Shown here: piece after piece, positions 35,601-48,395 of the stretch
How the letters are laid out: each line of letters starts with the position of its first letter
Position numbering within the stretch: position 1 is the stretch's first letter
Source: Petrosia ficiformis
Lineage: Eukaryota; Porifera; Demospongiae; Haplosclerida; Petrosiidae
DNA length: 64,000 nucleotides
Assembly: GCA_947044365.1 (NCBI GenBank)
Contig: OX345639.1
Coordinates: 7,919,218-7,983,217, forward strand
Reading direction: 5' to 3'
Notes under the pieces: model-generated
What the model was told of the DNA's origin: nothing
Database searches by the model: none
The model's input: only the letters and a program-made list of their open reading frames with translations
Program-made: the position numbers and the translations under genes

Positions 35601-38600
35601 GACACCTAATGGGTCCTACTGGACTACTCTTGTGTCCTAGTGGACACCTAATGTGTCCTATTGGACTCCTATTGTATCCTAGTGGAACCTATTGGGATCT
35701 AGTGGAATACTAATGGTCCTAGTGGACTACTTATGGGTCCTAGTGGACTGCTATTGGGTCCTAGTGTACTCCTATTGGGTTCTAGTGGACTCCTATTCCA
35801 ATCCTTATGGGTATAGTGGACACATATTGGATACTAGTGGACACCTAATGGGTCCCATTGTACTCCTTTTTGCTTCTATTGGAATCCTATTGGGTCCTAG
35901 TGGACTCATTATGGGTCCTACTAGACTAGTATTGGACACCTGTTGGGTAATAATGGACACCTATTGGGTCCTAGTGGACTCCTAATGGGTCATACTGGAC
36001 TCCTATTGGACTCCTATTGGGGCCTTGTGGACTCCTATTGGACCCCTATTGTGTCCTAATGGACACCTTTTGGGTTCTAGTGGACTCCTAATGGGTCCTA
36101 GTGGACTCCTATCATGTACTAGTGGAATCCTAATGTGTACTCCTATTGGACACCTATTAGGTCCTAGTGGACACTTATTGGGTTCTACTGGACTCCTAAT
36201 GGGTCCTAGTTTACTCCTATTGGACACCTATTGGGACCTAGTGGACTCTTAATGGGTTCTAGTGGACTTTTATTGGGTCCTAGTCGACTCCTAATGGGTC
36301 CTAGTGGACACCTATTGGGTCCTTGTGGACTCCCATTGGACTCCTATTGGGACCTAGTTGACACTATTGGGGTCAAGTGGAATCCTAATGGTTCCTAGTG
36401 CAGTCCTTATGGGTCTAGTGGACACCTATTGGGTACAGGTGGACTCCTATTGCGTTCTAATTGACTCCTAATGAGTCCTTGTGGACTCCTATTGGACTTG
36501 TAATGGGTCCTAGTGGACTCCTATTGGACTCCTATTTGGTCCCTGTGGACTTCTAATTGGTACTAGTGGACTCCTATCGGGACTTAGTGGACACTTAATG
36601 GGTCCTACTTGACTCCTATTGCATCCTATTTGGTACACCTATTGGGTTCTCAATGGGACATAGTGGACTCCTTTTGGACTCCTAATGGGTCAGAGTGGAC
36701 TCCTATTGTGTCCTATATAGTGGACTCCTAATGGGTCCTACGGGACTCCTATTGGACTCCTATTGGGTCCTTGTGGATTCCTATTGGACTCCTAGTGGAC
36801 ACTATTGGGATCTACTAGAATAATAATTGGTCCTAGTGGACTCCTTATGGGTCCTAGTGGACTAATATTCAAATCTTTATGGGTCTTGTGGACTCCTATT
36901 AGGTACAAGTGGACTCCAATTGGGTCAAACTGGACAACTTTTGGGTCCCAATTGGGTTCTAGTGGAAATCTAATGGGTCTCAGTGGACTCCTAGTGGGTC
37001 CTATTGGATTCCTAATTGGTGTTAATGGATTCCTATTGGGTTCTAGTAGAATCGCAATGGGTCCTAGCGGACTCCTAATGTGTCCTAGTGGACTCCTATT
37101 GGGTTCTAGTGGACTCCTAATGGGTCCTTTGGGACTCCTATTGGAATTCTATTCTGTCCTAGTGGACTCCTATTGGGTCGTAGTGCACTCCTACTGGGTC
37201 CTAGTGGACTCATATTGGGTTGTAGTGGACTCCTAATGGGTCATATTGGACTCCTATTGGACTCTTACTGGGTCCTAGTGTACTCCTATTGGGTTCTATT
37301 AGAATCTGAATTGGACCTAGTGGACTCCTATTGGACTTATATTTGGTGCTAGTGGACTCCTTTGGGGTTCTAGTGGAATTCTTATGAGTCCTAGTGGACT
37401 CCTAATTGGTCATTCTGGACTACTAATGGGTCCTACTGGACTCCTATTGGACCCTATTGGGATCTAGTGGAATACTAATGGTCCTAGTGGAAAACTTATG
37501 GGTCCTAGTGGACTCCTATTCGACTCCTTATGGGGTAGTTGACTCCTATTGGGTAGTGGTGGACTCCTAGTTGGTCCTACTGGACTCCTCTTGGGTCCTA
37601 GTGGACACCTAATGGGTCGCAATGGACTCCTATTGGGTCCTAATGGAGTCCCATTGGGTTCTAGGAGAAATCTAATGGGTCCTAGTAACTGCTATTGGGT
37701 TCTAGCGGACTCCTAATGGGTCCTTGTGGACTCCTATTGGACTCCTATTGGGTCCTGGTGGACTCCTATTTGCTTCTATGGGAATCCTAATGGGTCCTTG
37801 TGAACTCATTATGGATCCTATTGGACTCCTATTGGACTCTTATTGGGTCCTAATGGACACCTATTGGGTTCTAGTGGACTCCTAATGGGTTCTAGTGGAC
37901 TCCAATTGGACACCTATTGGGTCCTAGTGGACTCTTATTGGGTTCTACTGGACTCCTAATGGGTCCTAGTTTACTCCTATTGCACACCTCTAAAGACCTA
38001 GTGGACACTTAATGGGTTCTAGTGGACCTTTATTGGGTCCTAGTAAACTCCTAATGGGTCCTAGTGGACTCCTATTGGGTCCTTGTGGACTGCTATTGGA
38101 CTCCTATTGGGACCTAGTTGACACTATTGGGGTCCAGTGCAATCCTAATGGTTCTTAGTGCCGTCCTTATGGGTCTAGTGGACTCCTATTGGTTACTAGT
38201 GGACTCCTAAAGGGATCTACTGGACTCCTCTTGTGTCCTAGTGGACACTTAACTTGTCCTACTTGACTCCTATTGGGTCCTATTCGGTGTAAGTGGACTC
38301 CTATTGGGTGCTAGTGGAATTGTAATGGGTCCTTGTCGACTACTTATGGGTCCTAGTGGACTCCTATTGCGTTCTAATGGACTCCTAATGAGTTTTTGTG
38401 GACTCCTATTGGACTCTTATCGAGTCCTAGTGGACTCATAATGTGTCCTACTGGACTCCTACTGGGTCCTTGTGGACTCCTATTAGACTCCTATTTGGTC
38501 CCTGTGGACATCTAATTGGTCCTAGTGGATTCCTATCTGGTCTTAGTGGACACTTAATGGGTCCTACTTGACTCCTATTGGGTCCTATTTGGTCCTAGTG

Positions 38601-39290
38601 CACACCTATTGGGTTCTAGTAGAATCTCAAAGGGACATAGTGGACTCCTATTGGACTCCTAATGGGTCATAGTGGACTCCTATTGGGTTCTAGTGGACAC
38701 CTAATGGGTACTCATATTGGGTCATACTGACTCCTATTTGGTTCTAGTGGACTCCGAATGGGTCCTTGTGGACTCATATTGGACTCCTATTGGGTCGTTG
38801 TGGACTCCTATTGGACTCCCATTGGGACCTAGTTGACCCTATTGGGGTCTAGCGGAATCCTAATGGGTTCTACTGCACTCCTTATGGGTCCTATTGGGTC
38901 CTAGTGGACTCCTAATGTGTCCTAGTGGACTCCTATTGGGTTCTAGTGGACTCCTAATGGGTCCTTTGGGACTCCTATAGGAATCCTATTCGGTCCTAGT
39001 GGACTCCTAATGGGTCGTAGTGCACTCCTATTGGGTCCTAGTGGACTCATATTGGGTCGTAGTGGACTCCTAATGGGTCATATTGGACTCCTATTGGACT
39101 CTTATTGGGTCCTAGTGTACTCCTATTGGGTTCTATTAGAATCTGAATTGTACCTAATGGACACCTATTGGACTTATATTTGGAGCTAGTGGACTCCTAT
39201 CGGGTTCTAGTGGAATTCTTATGAGTCCTAATGGACTCCTAATTGGTCATTCTGGACTCATAATGGGTCCTACTGGACTCCTATTGGACC
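35601..39290 (+). repeat. Satellite C (21-bp monomer)
   Basis: Tandem repeat of a 21-bp monomer made of two related halves, GGGTCCTAGT and GGACTCCTATT. There is much point variation (CCTAATGG against CCTATTGG) and occasional 10-11 bp slips. Because 21 is divisible by three, frames stay open for up to about 140 codons (for example 36805-37236, reading GPSGLLM heptads). Several frames on both strands are open in the same interval, which argues against coding. Confidence 0.92.
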
Positions 39291-39977
39291 CTAACTTAGT
39301 AAATTGTGGAACTTTAATTTCCAAACTTACTGAGTATTTGTCTTTAAATCACCAATTTGGAGTGATTTAAACCAGCCAGAGGTACAATAAATCCTTTCGT
39401 AGAAAAGGGACCATGAGTAAATAACTGAAGTTTAAGGAAAACTAAACAGGTTAACGAGTGCATTTATTATTATAATCAAATAATCTATGATCGAGGGGAA
39501 TAAAATCACGTAAACAAAATATGAACAACAAATGAAATTTGCAGAAGTTCATCTGCTAAAAGTAACGTACCAGAAATAAGAAGCAATTCAAATAGTAAAA
39601 TACCGATCTCAAATCAGTGTGCAATGAATTCATTCTATCTCACAAGACAAGAATATATTTCTAACTAGTGCGCACCTAAGAACAACTAACAAGGAAATGA
39701 TATGGTATTAACCAGAAAGTGGTAGTTAGATAAAGCTTCCAATTTGGGATTCAGTGTTTAGAGTTTTTGGTTTTGGGCTTAGTGTTTAGTGCCTACGTTT
39801 TACTGTTTTCTATTTAGGGTGTACATTTTATGGAATTGTGTGCAACATTTTGAGATGAATGTAACAGAAATACAGATCAATAAACAAAAATATATATATA
39901 CATAAATAAATACACAGATAAATAAGTAGATATACGTATATATAACCACACAGAAAGAGAGACAGAGAAAAACTAGA
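39291..39977 (+). repeat. Dispersed repeat, partial copy (empty MITE site)
   Basis: Single-copy-looking AT-rich DNA that matches about 41590-42900 and 47655-48990, but lacks the 600-bp insertion those copies carry. At 39451-39454 the uninterrupted site reads AAACAGG-TTAA-CGAGTGC. The copy ends in a short AT/GATA-rich stretch just before the 4.7-kb duplicated unit begins. No convincing ORF. Confidence 0.8.
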
Positions 39978-41733
39978 TAGTTTACAGAACTTAAATGTCT
40001 GTAGGTTGGAAAATTGACAAGATTGACTGGAGACTGGAGACTGGAGATAAGACAAGACAGACGACTGGTCATTTCACATGTTTAGGGACTGGAGATTTCA
40101 CAAACAATGACAGTGATAATTCAAAATGAAAACTCCAGATTTGACGATAATGGAGCATGGAACCTGCACTCTTCCCATGAATGTAGAGAACCGAATTAGA
40201 TAGACATAACTGATGACACTTGAGACTTGAAATGAATGGGTGAGAATCGTTCTGAACATTCATGAGACTTGTAGTTGGAGTCATTACGAGCATTCGTCAG
40301 CGGAATTCTTAAGAATGAATCTCAGCATGTCTTGACTTCGTCTTCACAATAGTAGTACCTATGAGAAGTATGAAATAAGTAAAATTGCAATCTAACTGTC
40401 TTACAAATTATCTTATGTTGTAATACTACCATACAAAATATTTTCCTATCTAGCAAGAACAAGAACTATGAAGAACTAATACTATAGCCAAGAAAGAACA
40501 CGTTGGTATACTACAAGTCTATCAAGAAATTTTACTACAATCAAGAAAGAAGACGTTGATATACTACAAGATCACTGTACTAACTCTCCTTTAAGTCTCA
40601 ATTGATGAATGAAATACACATATTGATGATATGATTTGAATAAAGAATGAATTATATGTGAAAGGTGGAATAACTCACGTACGACAACATCACTCCATTT
40701 TATGTTGATTGGATTCATGAAACCTAAACAAGTAACCTGGTGAAAAGGAACAAACCAAATGAATTGTGCATTGATAATTGTAATCAATGAATGATTAAAC
40801 TAGCGTTGGGGTACATAGCAAATATCATACATAAATTTATCCGCATACTCATGATATCAGACTAAACATTAATGTGACTAGAAATGGGTTGCAAGTACTC
40901 ATGAAGGGATTTCATTATGATTTGCCTAAATGATTAGTCCGGAGGATATCATGAAGAGGGATGAGAATTCGAAGATATAATTGAAGTTAAAGCTGTAGAA
41001 AAAAGGAGATTGCAGTAATCACCAACAGTCACAAGAAGTCATAAAGAGGCATGAATACTCACAATGATTTGTCAGGAGGAGTAGTCACTATAACATATAT
41101 AGGAGTTAGGTGGAGGAGTCACCTAGAGGAGTCTTCATGTGGAGTCATCTGGTGGATTACGCTCATGTGCGGAGGAATTTGGAGGAGTGAATGGGAGTAC
41201 ATAATTAACCTAACTTGGGAGAGAACTAGATAGAGTGAGTTTATCTTGATTGAATATACATATGAATGTGGGGAGGAGTGAGAATTTGGAATTTGCAATT
41301 TTATTCACTTACAGAGGAGAATTCCTATCATGATCTACTGATAATTTGCAAAACAATTGACAGGACTCTCAAATCTACTCATTTATAAGTATAGTGATTA
41401 CATGAAATGTGTGCAATACATGATTAGCAATACTAACCTAGAGCAAACTTCATGTAAAATTATACTTGAAACTAACTTGGGGAGAGAGACCTAATAGAAC
41501 ATAAGTTAGCGGAAAACTAATCCTGTTTGATAGTGACTTTACGATAATGAGTGCATATATGAAACTCAGTAGAGTGTGGAATTTCAATTCACAAAATTCC
41601 ATACTTACTGAGTATTTGTCTTTAAATCATCAATTTTTGAGAGATTTAAACCATCAGGAGGAATATTAAATCCTTTCGTAGAATAGGGACCATAATTAAA
41701 TAACTGAAATTTAAGGAAAACTAAACATGTTAA

Positions 41734-42333
41734 CCCTTAGAGCACTGAGCCTGTTTTTCAAAATTCTTCCCATTTCCAACACTGGCGACTCTATTGCATA
41801 TAATTTGGCCACTGTTCACTTTCTCTACCCTAAACTTGGCTCCTTTTCCGACATGGAGTACTACTTCCACCAACTTGCTTACTGGGACTCGAAAGTCCCC
41901 AAGCGCATCGTACGATCAAATCAAATGCAGTGCTCTCCCTCTTTTGACTGGAACTGGGGCTAACAAAATGACCCCACTGCATGCTGGCACTAGCTACACC
42001 CACAATTTCAGGTTTCACAGCAAGAAAAATGCCTCAGCTACCCACCAGTGGGTGTGGACGGGGACAAAAAATGCTGAATTCGCGAGGCGTCGAGGGTGCT
42101 GCAACTCCTTTGAACCCCAGCATTAACGGGGGGACACCCCCCTTTAAAATTCCCCCCATAGTCGTTATTTAGGCCAAAAGGCAGCCGAAAAAAATTCAAC
42201 TTTTTTAGCCACGTTCATCAGCTTCTGCTTGACACCAATTACAAGCATTTGGACAGCTTCGTGTAGCCAGGAACAGACGGCGAACCACGTAGGGGTGAAA
42301 TGTCACATATATGTGACATCAGTGCTCCAAGGG
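41734..42333. mobile_element. piggyBac-like MITE, copy 1
   Basis: A 600-bp insert flanked by TTAA on both sides (41730-41733, 42334-42337). Terminal inverted repeats are CCCTTAGAGCACTGA on the left and CCCTTGGAGCACTGA as the complement of the right end (14/15). TTAA targets and CCC-starting termini are hallmarks of the piggyBac superfamily. A subterminal palindrome GTCACATATATGTGAC lies at 42302-42317. Overlapping short ORFs exist, but none shows piggyBac transposase features, so the element is non-autonomous. Confidence 0.9.
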
Positions 42334-42618
42334 TTAATGAGTGCATTTATTATTATAATGAATTAATCTATAATCGAGGGGAGTAAAATCACGTAAACAA
42401 AATATGAACAACAAATGAAATTTGCAGAAGTTCATCTGCTAAAAGTAACGTACCAGAAATAAGAAGCAATTCAAATAGTAAAATAACGGTCTCAAATCAG
42501 TGTGTAGTGCATTCATTCTATCTCACAAGACAAGAATATGTTTCTAACTAGTGAGCACCTAAGAACAACTAACAAGGTAATGATATGTTAATAACCAGAA
42601 ATTGGAAGGTTAAAAGAC

Positions 42619-42650
42619 GGGTAGGTAGGTAGGTAGGTAGGATGGTAGTT
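42619..42650 (+). repeat. (GGTA)n microsatellite
   Basis: About seven GGTA units after GACGG. A shorter counterpart is at 48680-48702. Confidence 0.9.
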
Positions 42651-42848
42651 AGGTAAAGCTTCAAATTTGTGATTCAATATTTAGGGTTTTTCGTTTTGGG
42701 CTTAGTGTTTAGTGCTTACGTTTTACTGTTTTCTAATTAGGGTGTACGTTTTATGCAATTGTGTGCAGGGATTGGGGATGAATGTATCAGAAACACAGAT
42801 CAATAAACACAAAAATACATATATAAATAAATACATAGATAAATAAGT

Positions 42849-42850
<2 letters not shown>

Positions 42851-42895
<45 letters not shown>
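42851..42895. repeat. (AT)n microsatellite
   Basis: About 22 uninterrupted AT dinucleotides. The equivalent in the second large unit (48911-48982) is longer and has one AC interruption. Confidence 0.95.
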
Positions 42896-42896
<1 letters not shown>

Positions 42897-43369
42897 CTAC
42901 ACAGAAAGAGTGACATGTTGAGAGATAAAGAAATATATTTGTAGTAGACAAATAAAGCAATAGATAGGGAATTAAATGAATAAATAGATAGATTTATAAA
43001 TGCTATGATAAATACATACATATGCAGATAAATAGATACGTAATGAAATTCATAAATAGATAGGTAGAAGCAGACAAACAGAAAGACAGACAAACAGACA
43101 GAATGACAGACAAACAATCAGACAGACAGAGATATAGAGAAAAAATAGATAACAATTAGACACAGAGATATATAGATAGATACCAAAATAGAAAGATAGA
43201 GAGGACTTACATACATAGATAGATAGACTAACCGATGTATGGATGGGTGGGTGGAAATATGAATGGATAGACGGAAGGAGGTTTGGAATGATAGAAGATG
43301 GATGTTTGCATCGTTGCTTAAATGGAGGAAAGGATGCATGGATGCATGGATGGGAAGACGGACGACAAG
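42896..43369 (+). repeat. GATA/GACA-rich degenerate microsatellite
   Basis: Mixed GATA, GACA, GAAA and AAAT tetranucleotides with interruptions, grading into GATG units. Its translations are runs of Ile-Tyr-Leu-Ser or Ser-Val-Cys-Leu typical of tetranucleotide repeats, not a gene. Confidence 0.85.
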
Positions 43370-43965
43370 ATGGATGAATTTTTGGGTGTTTGGATTGATG
43401 GATCATTGTATGTTTTGATGGATGGAGCGGTTAATGGATAAATGATGGATGGATGAATGGATGGATAAATGAATGGGAGGATGAACGGATGGATTGATGG
43501 ATGGATGGATGAACGGACGAATGGATGAATGGAAGAATGGATGGATAGAATGCAGGATGGACAAAGAGACGGACTGACAGATGGATAGATTAATCCTTGG
43601 AGGTATAGATAGAGAATTCGATAGATAGATTAATTCAATGATGAATGAATGGATGGGGGGCGATAGATGAATGAGTGGGAGTAATGAATGGATGGATGGA
43701 TGGAGGGATGGAGGAATGAATGAATGGATGGTGCTATGTTTTGATGGATGGATAGATGGATGGAGGGATGGATGGATGGATAGAATTAAGGAAGGACAAA
43801 CAGACTGACATACTGATGGACAGATGGCTGGATGATAATAATGATGGACTGTGCGAGAAATAGATAGATAGATAACTGATGGATGAATGAACGGACATTT
43901 GATTTGATGGATGGATGAACGAATTGAATGAATGAATGGATGGATGGAAGGATGTACTCACATTT
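43370..43965 (+). repeat. (GATG)n-type microsatellite
   Basis: Interrupted GATG/GAATG tetranucleotide array, the counterpart of 49320-50062. Several 20-60 bp sub-blocks recur inside it, such as TGCTATGTTTTGATGGATG and AGGACAAACAGACTGACAT. Confidence 0.9.
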
Positions 43966-44799
43966 TAAACATTATTTGGAAGCATACATAGGAATGTTTT
44001 GGAAGTGACAGCAATCAGAATTAACCTGACTTGTACCGAAGACATGGAGTGTGGAACAAATATAAATTAACATAACATTCAACAGCTCACTCGATACAGT
44101 GTGTACTCTGAGTGTGTAATGCTACACTTACAGTCTATCTACAGAATGGGAAAAGAATGTTGGACATATTCATTGTAATATTTAATTTACTAGCCTCAGT
44201 TATGAGTCCTCATAAACATTGTAGAAAGAATTTCATTCTCTACACTGCCAGTACATTCTAGTAAAGGGGAGTTACACTTTAATGACAACTCACTGGTTTA
44301 CTTCTCAATCAGAACACTACATCAAACAGTTCTCTCATCTTACAATGTCAACCTGAACAATGTACACACCCACCATTTTCAGTTAATTAATAATAGTTAT
44401 TGGTAAAATTAATTAACTAGTAACAATAATAAACTAATTAATTGTTATTACTTCACTGTTTAATTAACAGATTAATTAATGATATATTTAATTAAACTCT
44501 CAATAAATTAATAATTAATTACTTATTAAGTATGGTTAATTACTGTTGATAAAATTAGAAACAGATTTGACATTATGAACACATACAGTATCACCAATAA
44601 TGAAAGGTACTTCGAGAACCAGAACTACTCTGCAGTGTCATTCTACAGCTAGAATACAGTAACCGCTTGTAATTCTAAATTGTGCAAGAACAGCAACAAC
44701 CTCAAAAAATTTCTGATCTAAATAAGCTACAAGATCACAAGAATTACTATGACATATAAAATATTGACAAATACAAAAGCTGCATCAAGAACTAAGAAG
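43966..44799. other. AT-rich unit tail with TTAATTAA cluster
   Basis: Non-repetitive AT-rich DNA matching 50085-50838. Positions about 44375-44545 are packed with TTAATTAA and ATTAAT words that are self-complementary at several scales. No gene was recognised. Confidence 0.7.
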
Positions 44800-44905
44800 A
44801 ACTAAAAGAACTACCAAGAACTACCAAGAATTACCAACAACTATCAAAAACTACCAACAACTACCAACAACTACCAACAACTACCAACAACTACCAACAA
44901 TTACA
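44800..44905 (+). repeat. 10-bp minisatellite (CAACTACCAA)n
   Basis: About ten tandem CAACTACCAA-type units, cleanest at 44845-44895 and degenerating to AAGAACTA at the left edge. It lies just beyond the end of the duplicated unit and has no counterpart in unit 2. Confidence 0.88.
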
Positions 44906-46319
44906 TATTACATGAGATGAACTACAAATACATATTAAATGTGTATGAAAAACATAAAAAGATTAACTTACCAATAGAGATTCCTCTCTGAAACTGTGCA
45001 CACATGAGGTAACTCACTGCACCTAAGATAGTATACTTGGGAGAAACTAAATACATTATATATGGGATTTATAATTGTGATGAATGAAGGAATATACAAA
45101 CAATGGAAGAGTGTTTGACAGTATACAAAACTTACGACACAAACCATCATGTAATTATAAGAAATGATGTTACCAAATTTTGAACAAAAAGCGATCACTC
45201 ATCTTTGAGTAAATGGATCGCACCTATGAAATGAAACTTGGGGAAAAGTAAACATATATAAAACTACATCTACAGATATAATGAGTATATGAATGGTGGA
45301 ACAGACTACATTAATTTATACAACTACCTAGTAAAATAATTATATATAAATCAACTTAACTTGAATGAAGTCTAAGCATAAGAATCGGTCCACTACACCT
45401 GGCATCGACCTACAACCTAACTTGGGAAGCAAACTCAACATATTAACTAGTGCAATTATAGTTATAATTATTGAATGAACATACAAATCATGGAAGAGTG
45501 CTTGATGGTATACAAAACTTACCGCACTAACCTAATAACTACCTTGTATTTATAACAAACGTCTTAAGAGAGATCCTAAACTTGTGATTTGAAAAGAAAT
45601 CATTGCTAAACTTAATTTGTGGACACAAACACATCACTGTTTCTTGTGGAAATAGATCACTCCTATGAAATGAAACTTGAAGGAAAATTAAACATATATA
45701 ATACTGCATTTACAATTATAATGAGTATATGAACAGTGGAATCGGCTACAGAAAATTACACGACTACTGAGTAAAACTAATGATAACAACATATAAATCA
45801 ATTTAACTGGAGTGACATCTAAGTAAAACAACAAAGAACCATCGCACCACAACAACTTGCATCGACCTAAGAACCTAACATTGGAAACAAAAAAAACACA
45901 AGAAGTAGTGCACTTTTGTTATAATGAATGAATGAATATACAAATGTTGGAAGTGGTTTGGATTGGTATATACACGTAACTTACGACACCAAACAAATAA
46001 CTCTGTTGCAGAGTAAAATTACATGGAACGACAATGAGAAATACCTCAAACGGTGTACACAATGAAATCAGTCCTCATCGAACCAATGGACTCCTCCTAT
46101 GAAACTGAACATGGGGAAATAGTAAACATATTAAATACTGCATTTACAATTGTAATCAGTAATGAATGATGGAAAGGATTACATTATCTAATTAAACTCA
46201 AACGTTTACCAAGTAAGGTTCTTGATGAGAACAGATAAATTAACTTAGAAACTGAATACTGGAGACTGCATAAGTGACATAAAGAATGCAGGATAGAGTG
46301 TTTAGGAGACTCGCAACTG
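44906..46319. repeat. Degenerate ~200-bp tandem repeat region
   Basis: A block of the type CCTATGAAATGAAACTTGGG followed by AAACATATTAAATACTGCATTTACAATTATAATGAG recurs near 45024, 45224, 45410, 45663, 45867 and 46096, a spacing of 185-255 bp. Related blocks occur in the flanking duplicated units. Between them ACTTACGACAC-type words recur (45130, 45517, 45979). On the minus strand these look like splice acceptor (TTTCATAG) and donor (GTAAGT) signals. The intervals examined contain stops in all frames, so no gene is called. Confidence 0.6.
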
Positions 46320-47808
46320 TAGTTTACAGAACTTAAATGTCTGTAGGCTTGAAATTTGACAAGGTTGACTGGAGACTGGAGACTGGAGATAAGACAAGAC
46401 AGACGACTGGTCATTTCACATGTTTAGGGACTGGAGATTTCACAAACAATGACAGTGATAATTCAAAATGAAAACTCTAGATTTGACAATAATGGAGCAT
46501 GGAACTTGCGCTCTTCCCGTGAATGTAGACAACCGAATTAGATAGATAAAATTGATGACACTTGAGACTTGAAATGAATGGGTGAGAATCGTTCTGAACA
46601 TTCATGAGACATGTAGTTGGAGTCATTACGAGCATTCGTCAGCGGAATTCTTAAGAATGAATCTCAGCATGTCTTGACTTCGTCTTCACAATAGTAGTAC
46701 CTATGAGATGTATGAAATAAGTGAAATTGCAATCTAACGGTCTTACAAATTATCTTATGGTGTCATTCTAAAAGACAAGAATATATTCCTATCTAGCAAG
46801 AACAAGAACTATGAAGAACTAATACTATAACCGAGAAAGAAGACGTTGGTATACTACAAGTCTATCAAGAAGTTTTACTACAATCAAGAAAGAAGGCGTT
46901 GATATACTACAAGCTCAATGTACAAACTCTCCTTTAATTCTCAATTGATGAATGAAATACACATATTGATGATATGATTTGAATAAAGAATGAATTATAT
47001 GTGAAAGGTGGAATAACTCACGTACGACAACATCACTCTATTTTATGTCAATTGGATTCATGAAACCTAAAGAAGTAATGTGACTAGAAATGGAGTAATC
47101 ATCAACAGTCACAAGAATTCATAAAGATCCATGACTACTCACAATGATTTATCAAGAGGAGTAGTCATAGGAGTTAGGGGGAGGAGTCACCTAGAGGAGT
47201 CTTCATGTGGAGTCATCTGGTGGATTAAGCTCATGTGCGGAGGAATTTGGAGGGGTGAATGGGAGTACATATTTAACCTAACTTGGGAGAGAACTAAACA
47301 TATTTTATAGTGAGTTTATACTGATTGAATATACATATGAATGTGGGGAGGAGTGAGATTTTGGAATTTGCAATTTTATTCACTTACAGAGGAGAATTCC
47401 TATCATGATCTACTGATAATTTGCAAAACAATTCACAGCACTCTGAAATCTACTTATTTATAAGTATAGTGATTATATGAAATGTGTGCAATACATGATT
47501 AGCAATACTAACCTAGTGAATGCTTCATGTAAAATTTTACTTGAAATTAACTTGGGGAGGGAGACCTAATAGAACATAAGTTAGCGGAAAACTAATCCTG
47601 TTTGATAGTGACTTTACGATAATGACTGCATATATGAAACTCAGTAGAGTGTGGAATTTCAATTCACAAAATTCCATACTTACTGAGTATTTGTCTTTAA
47701 ATCATCAATTTTTGAGAGATTTAAACCATCAGGAGGAATATTAAATCCTTTCGTAGAATAGGGACCATAATTAAATAACTGAAATTTAAGGAAAACTAAA
47801 CATGTTAA

Positions 47809-48395
47809 CCCTTAGAGCACTGAGCCTGTTTTTCAAAATTCTTCCCATTTCCAACACTGGCGATTCTACTGCATATAATTTGGCCGCCATTCACTTTCTC
47901 TACCCCAAACTTGGCTCCTTTTCCGACATGGAGTACTACTTCCACCAACTTGCTTACCGGGACTCGAAAGTCCCCAAGCGCATCGTACGATCAAATCAAA
48001 TGCAGTGCTCTCCCTCTTTTGACTGGAACTGGGGCTAACAAAATGATCCCACTGCATGTTGGCACTAGCTACACCTACAATTTCAGGTTTTACAGCAAGG
48101 AAAATGCCTCAGCTACCCACCAGTGGGCGTGGACGGGGACAAAAATGCTAAATTCGCCGGCATCGAGGGGGCTGCACCTCCTTTGAACCCCAGCATTAAC
48201 GGGTGGACACCCCCTTTTAAAATTCGTTATTCAGGCCAAAGGGCGGCCGAAAAAACATCAACTTTTTTAGCCACGTTCATCAGCTTCTGCTTGACACCAA
48301 TTACAAGCATTTGGACAGCTTCGTGTAGCCAGGAACAGACGGCGAACCACGTAGGGGTGAAATGTCACATATATGTGACATCAGTGCTCTAAGGG
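47809..48395. mobile_element. piggyBac-like MITE, copy 2
   Basis: A 587-bp copy flanked by TTAA (47805-47808, 48396-48399). Here the terminal inverted repeats are perfect over 15 bp (CCCTTAGAGCACTGA). It is 13 bp shorter than copy 1 through small internal deletions in the GGGGACACCCC region. It shares the GTCACATATATGTGAC subterminal palindrome. No transposase motifs. Confidence 0.9.

Larger units (their letters stand above)
39978..44724 (+). repeat. Large direct duplication, unit 1
   Basis: About 4.7 kb that recurs at 46320-50838 in the same order. Both units start TAGTTTACAGAACTTAAATG and end near GCAAGAACAGCAA…TCTGATCTA(T)A. Between are an AT-rich section, the piggyBac-like MITE, GGTA, AT, GATA/GACA and GATG microsatellites, and a TTAATTAA-rich tail. 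Unit 2 lacks about 200 bp present in unit 1 around 40740-41000. ORFs inside are short and not conserved as proteins, so I call no gene here. Confidence 0.85.

Noticed and set aside
36805..37236. 143-codon ORF of GPSGLLM-like heptads
   Set aside because: It is a by-product of a 21-bp repeat with few stops. Other frames and the opposite strand are also open nearby, and there is no promoter or unique sequence.
39800..40787. Minus-strand ORFs of 70-90 codons in AT-rich DNA
   Set aside because: Overlapping frames in low-complexity sequence. The copy in the second large unit carries indels that change them, and no domain is recognisable.
41727..42172. Overlapping ORFs inside the piggyBac-like MITE
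   Set aside because: Three frames are open together, none has transposase motifs, and copy 2 carries indels that change the frames. They are not treated as genes.
42800..43406. Ile/Tyr/Leu/Ser/Cys-rich membrane-like ORFs
   Set aside because: Direct translation of GATA, GACA and AT microsatellites. The same artefact appears at 48784-49448, 52978-53307, 60477-61465 and 61540-63103.
44966..46097. Tandem exon array on the minus strand
   Set aside because: Splice-like words are regularly spaced, but most of the bounded intervals contain stops in all frames and their lengths vary. Kept only as a low-interest finding.
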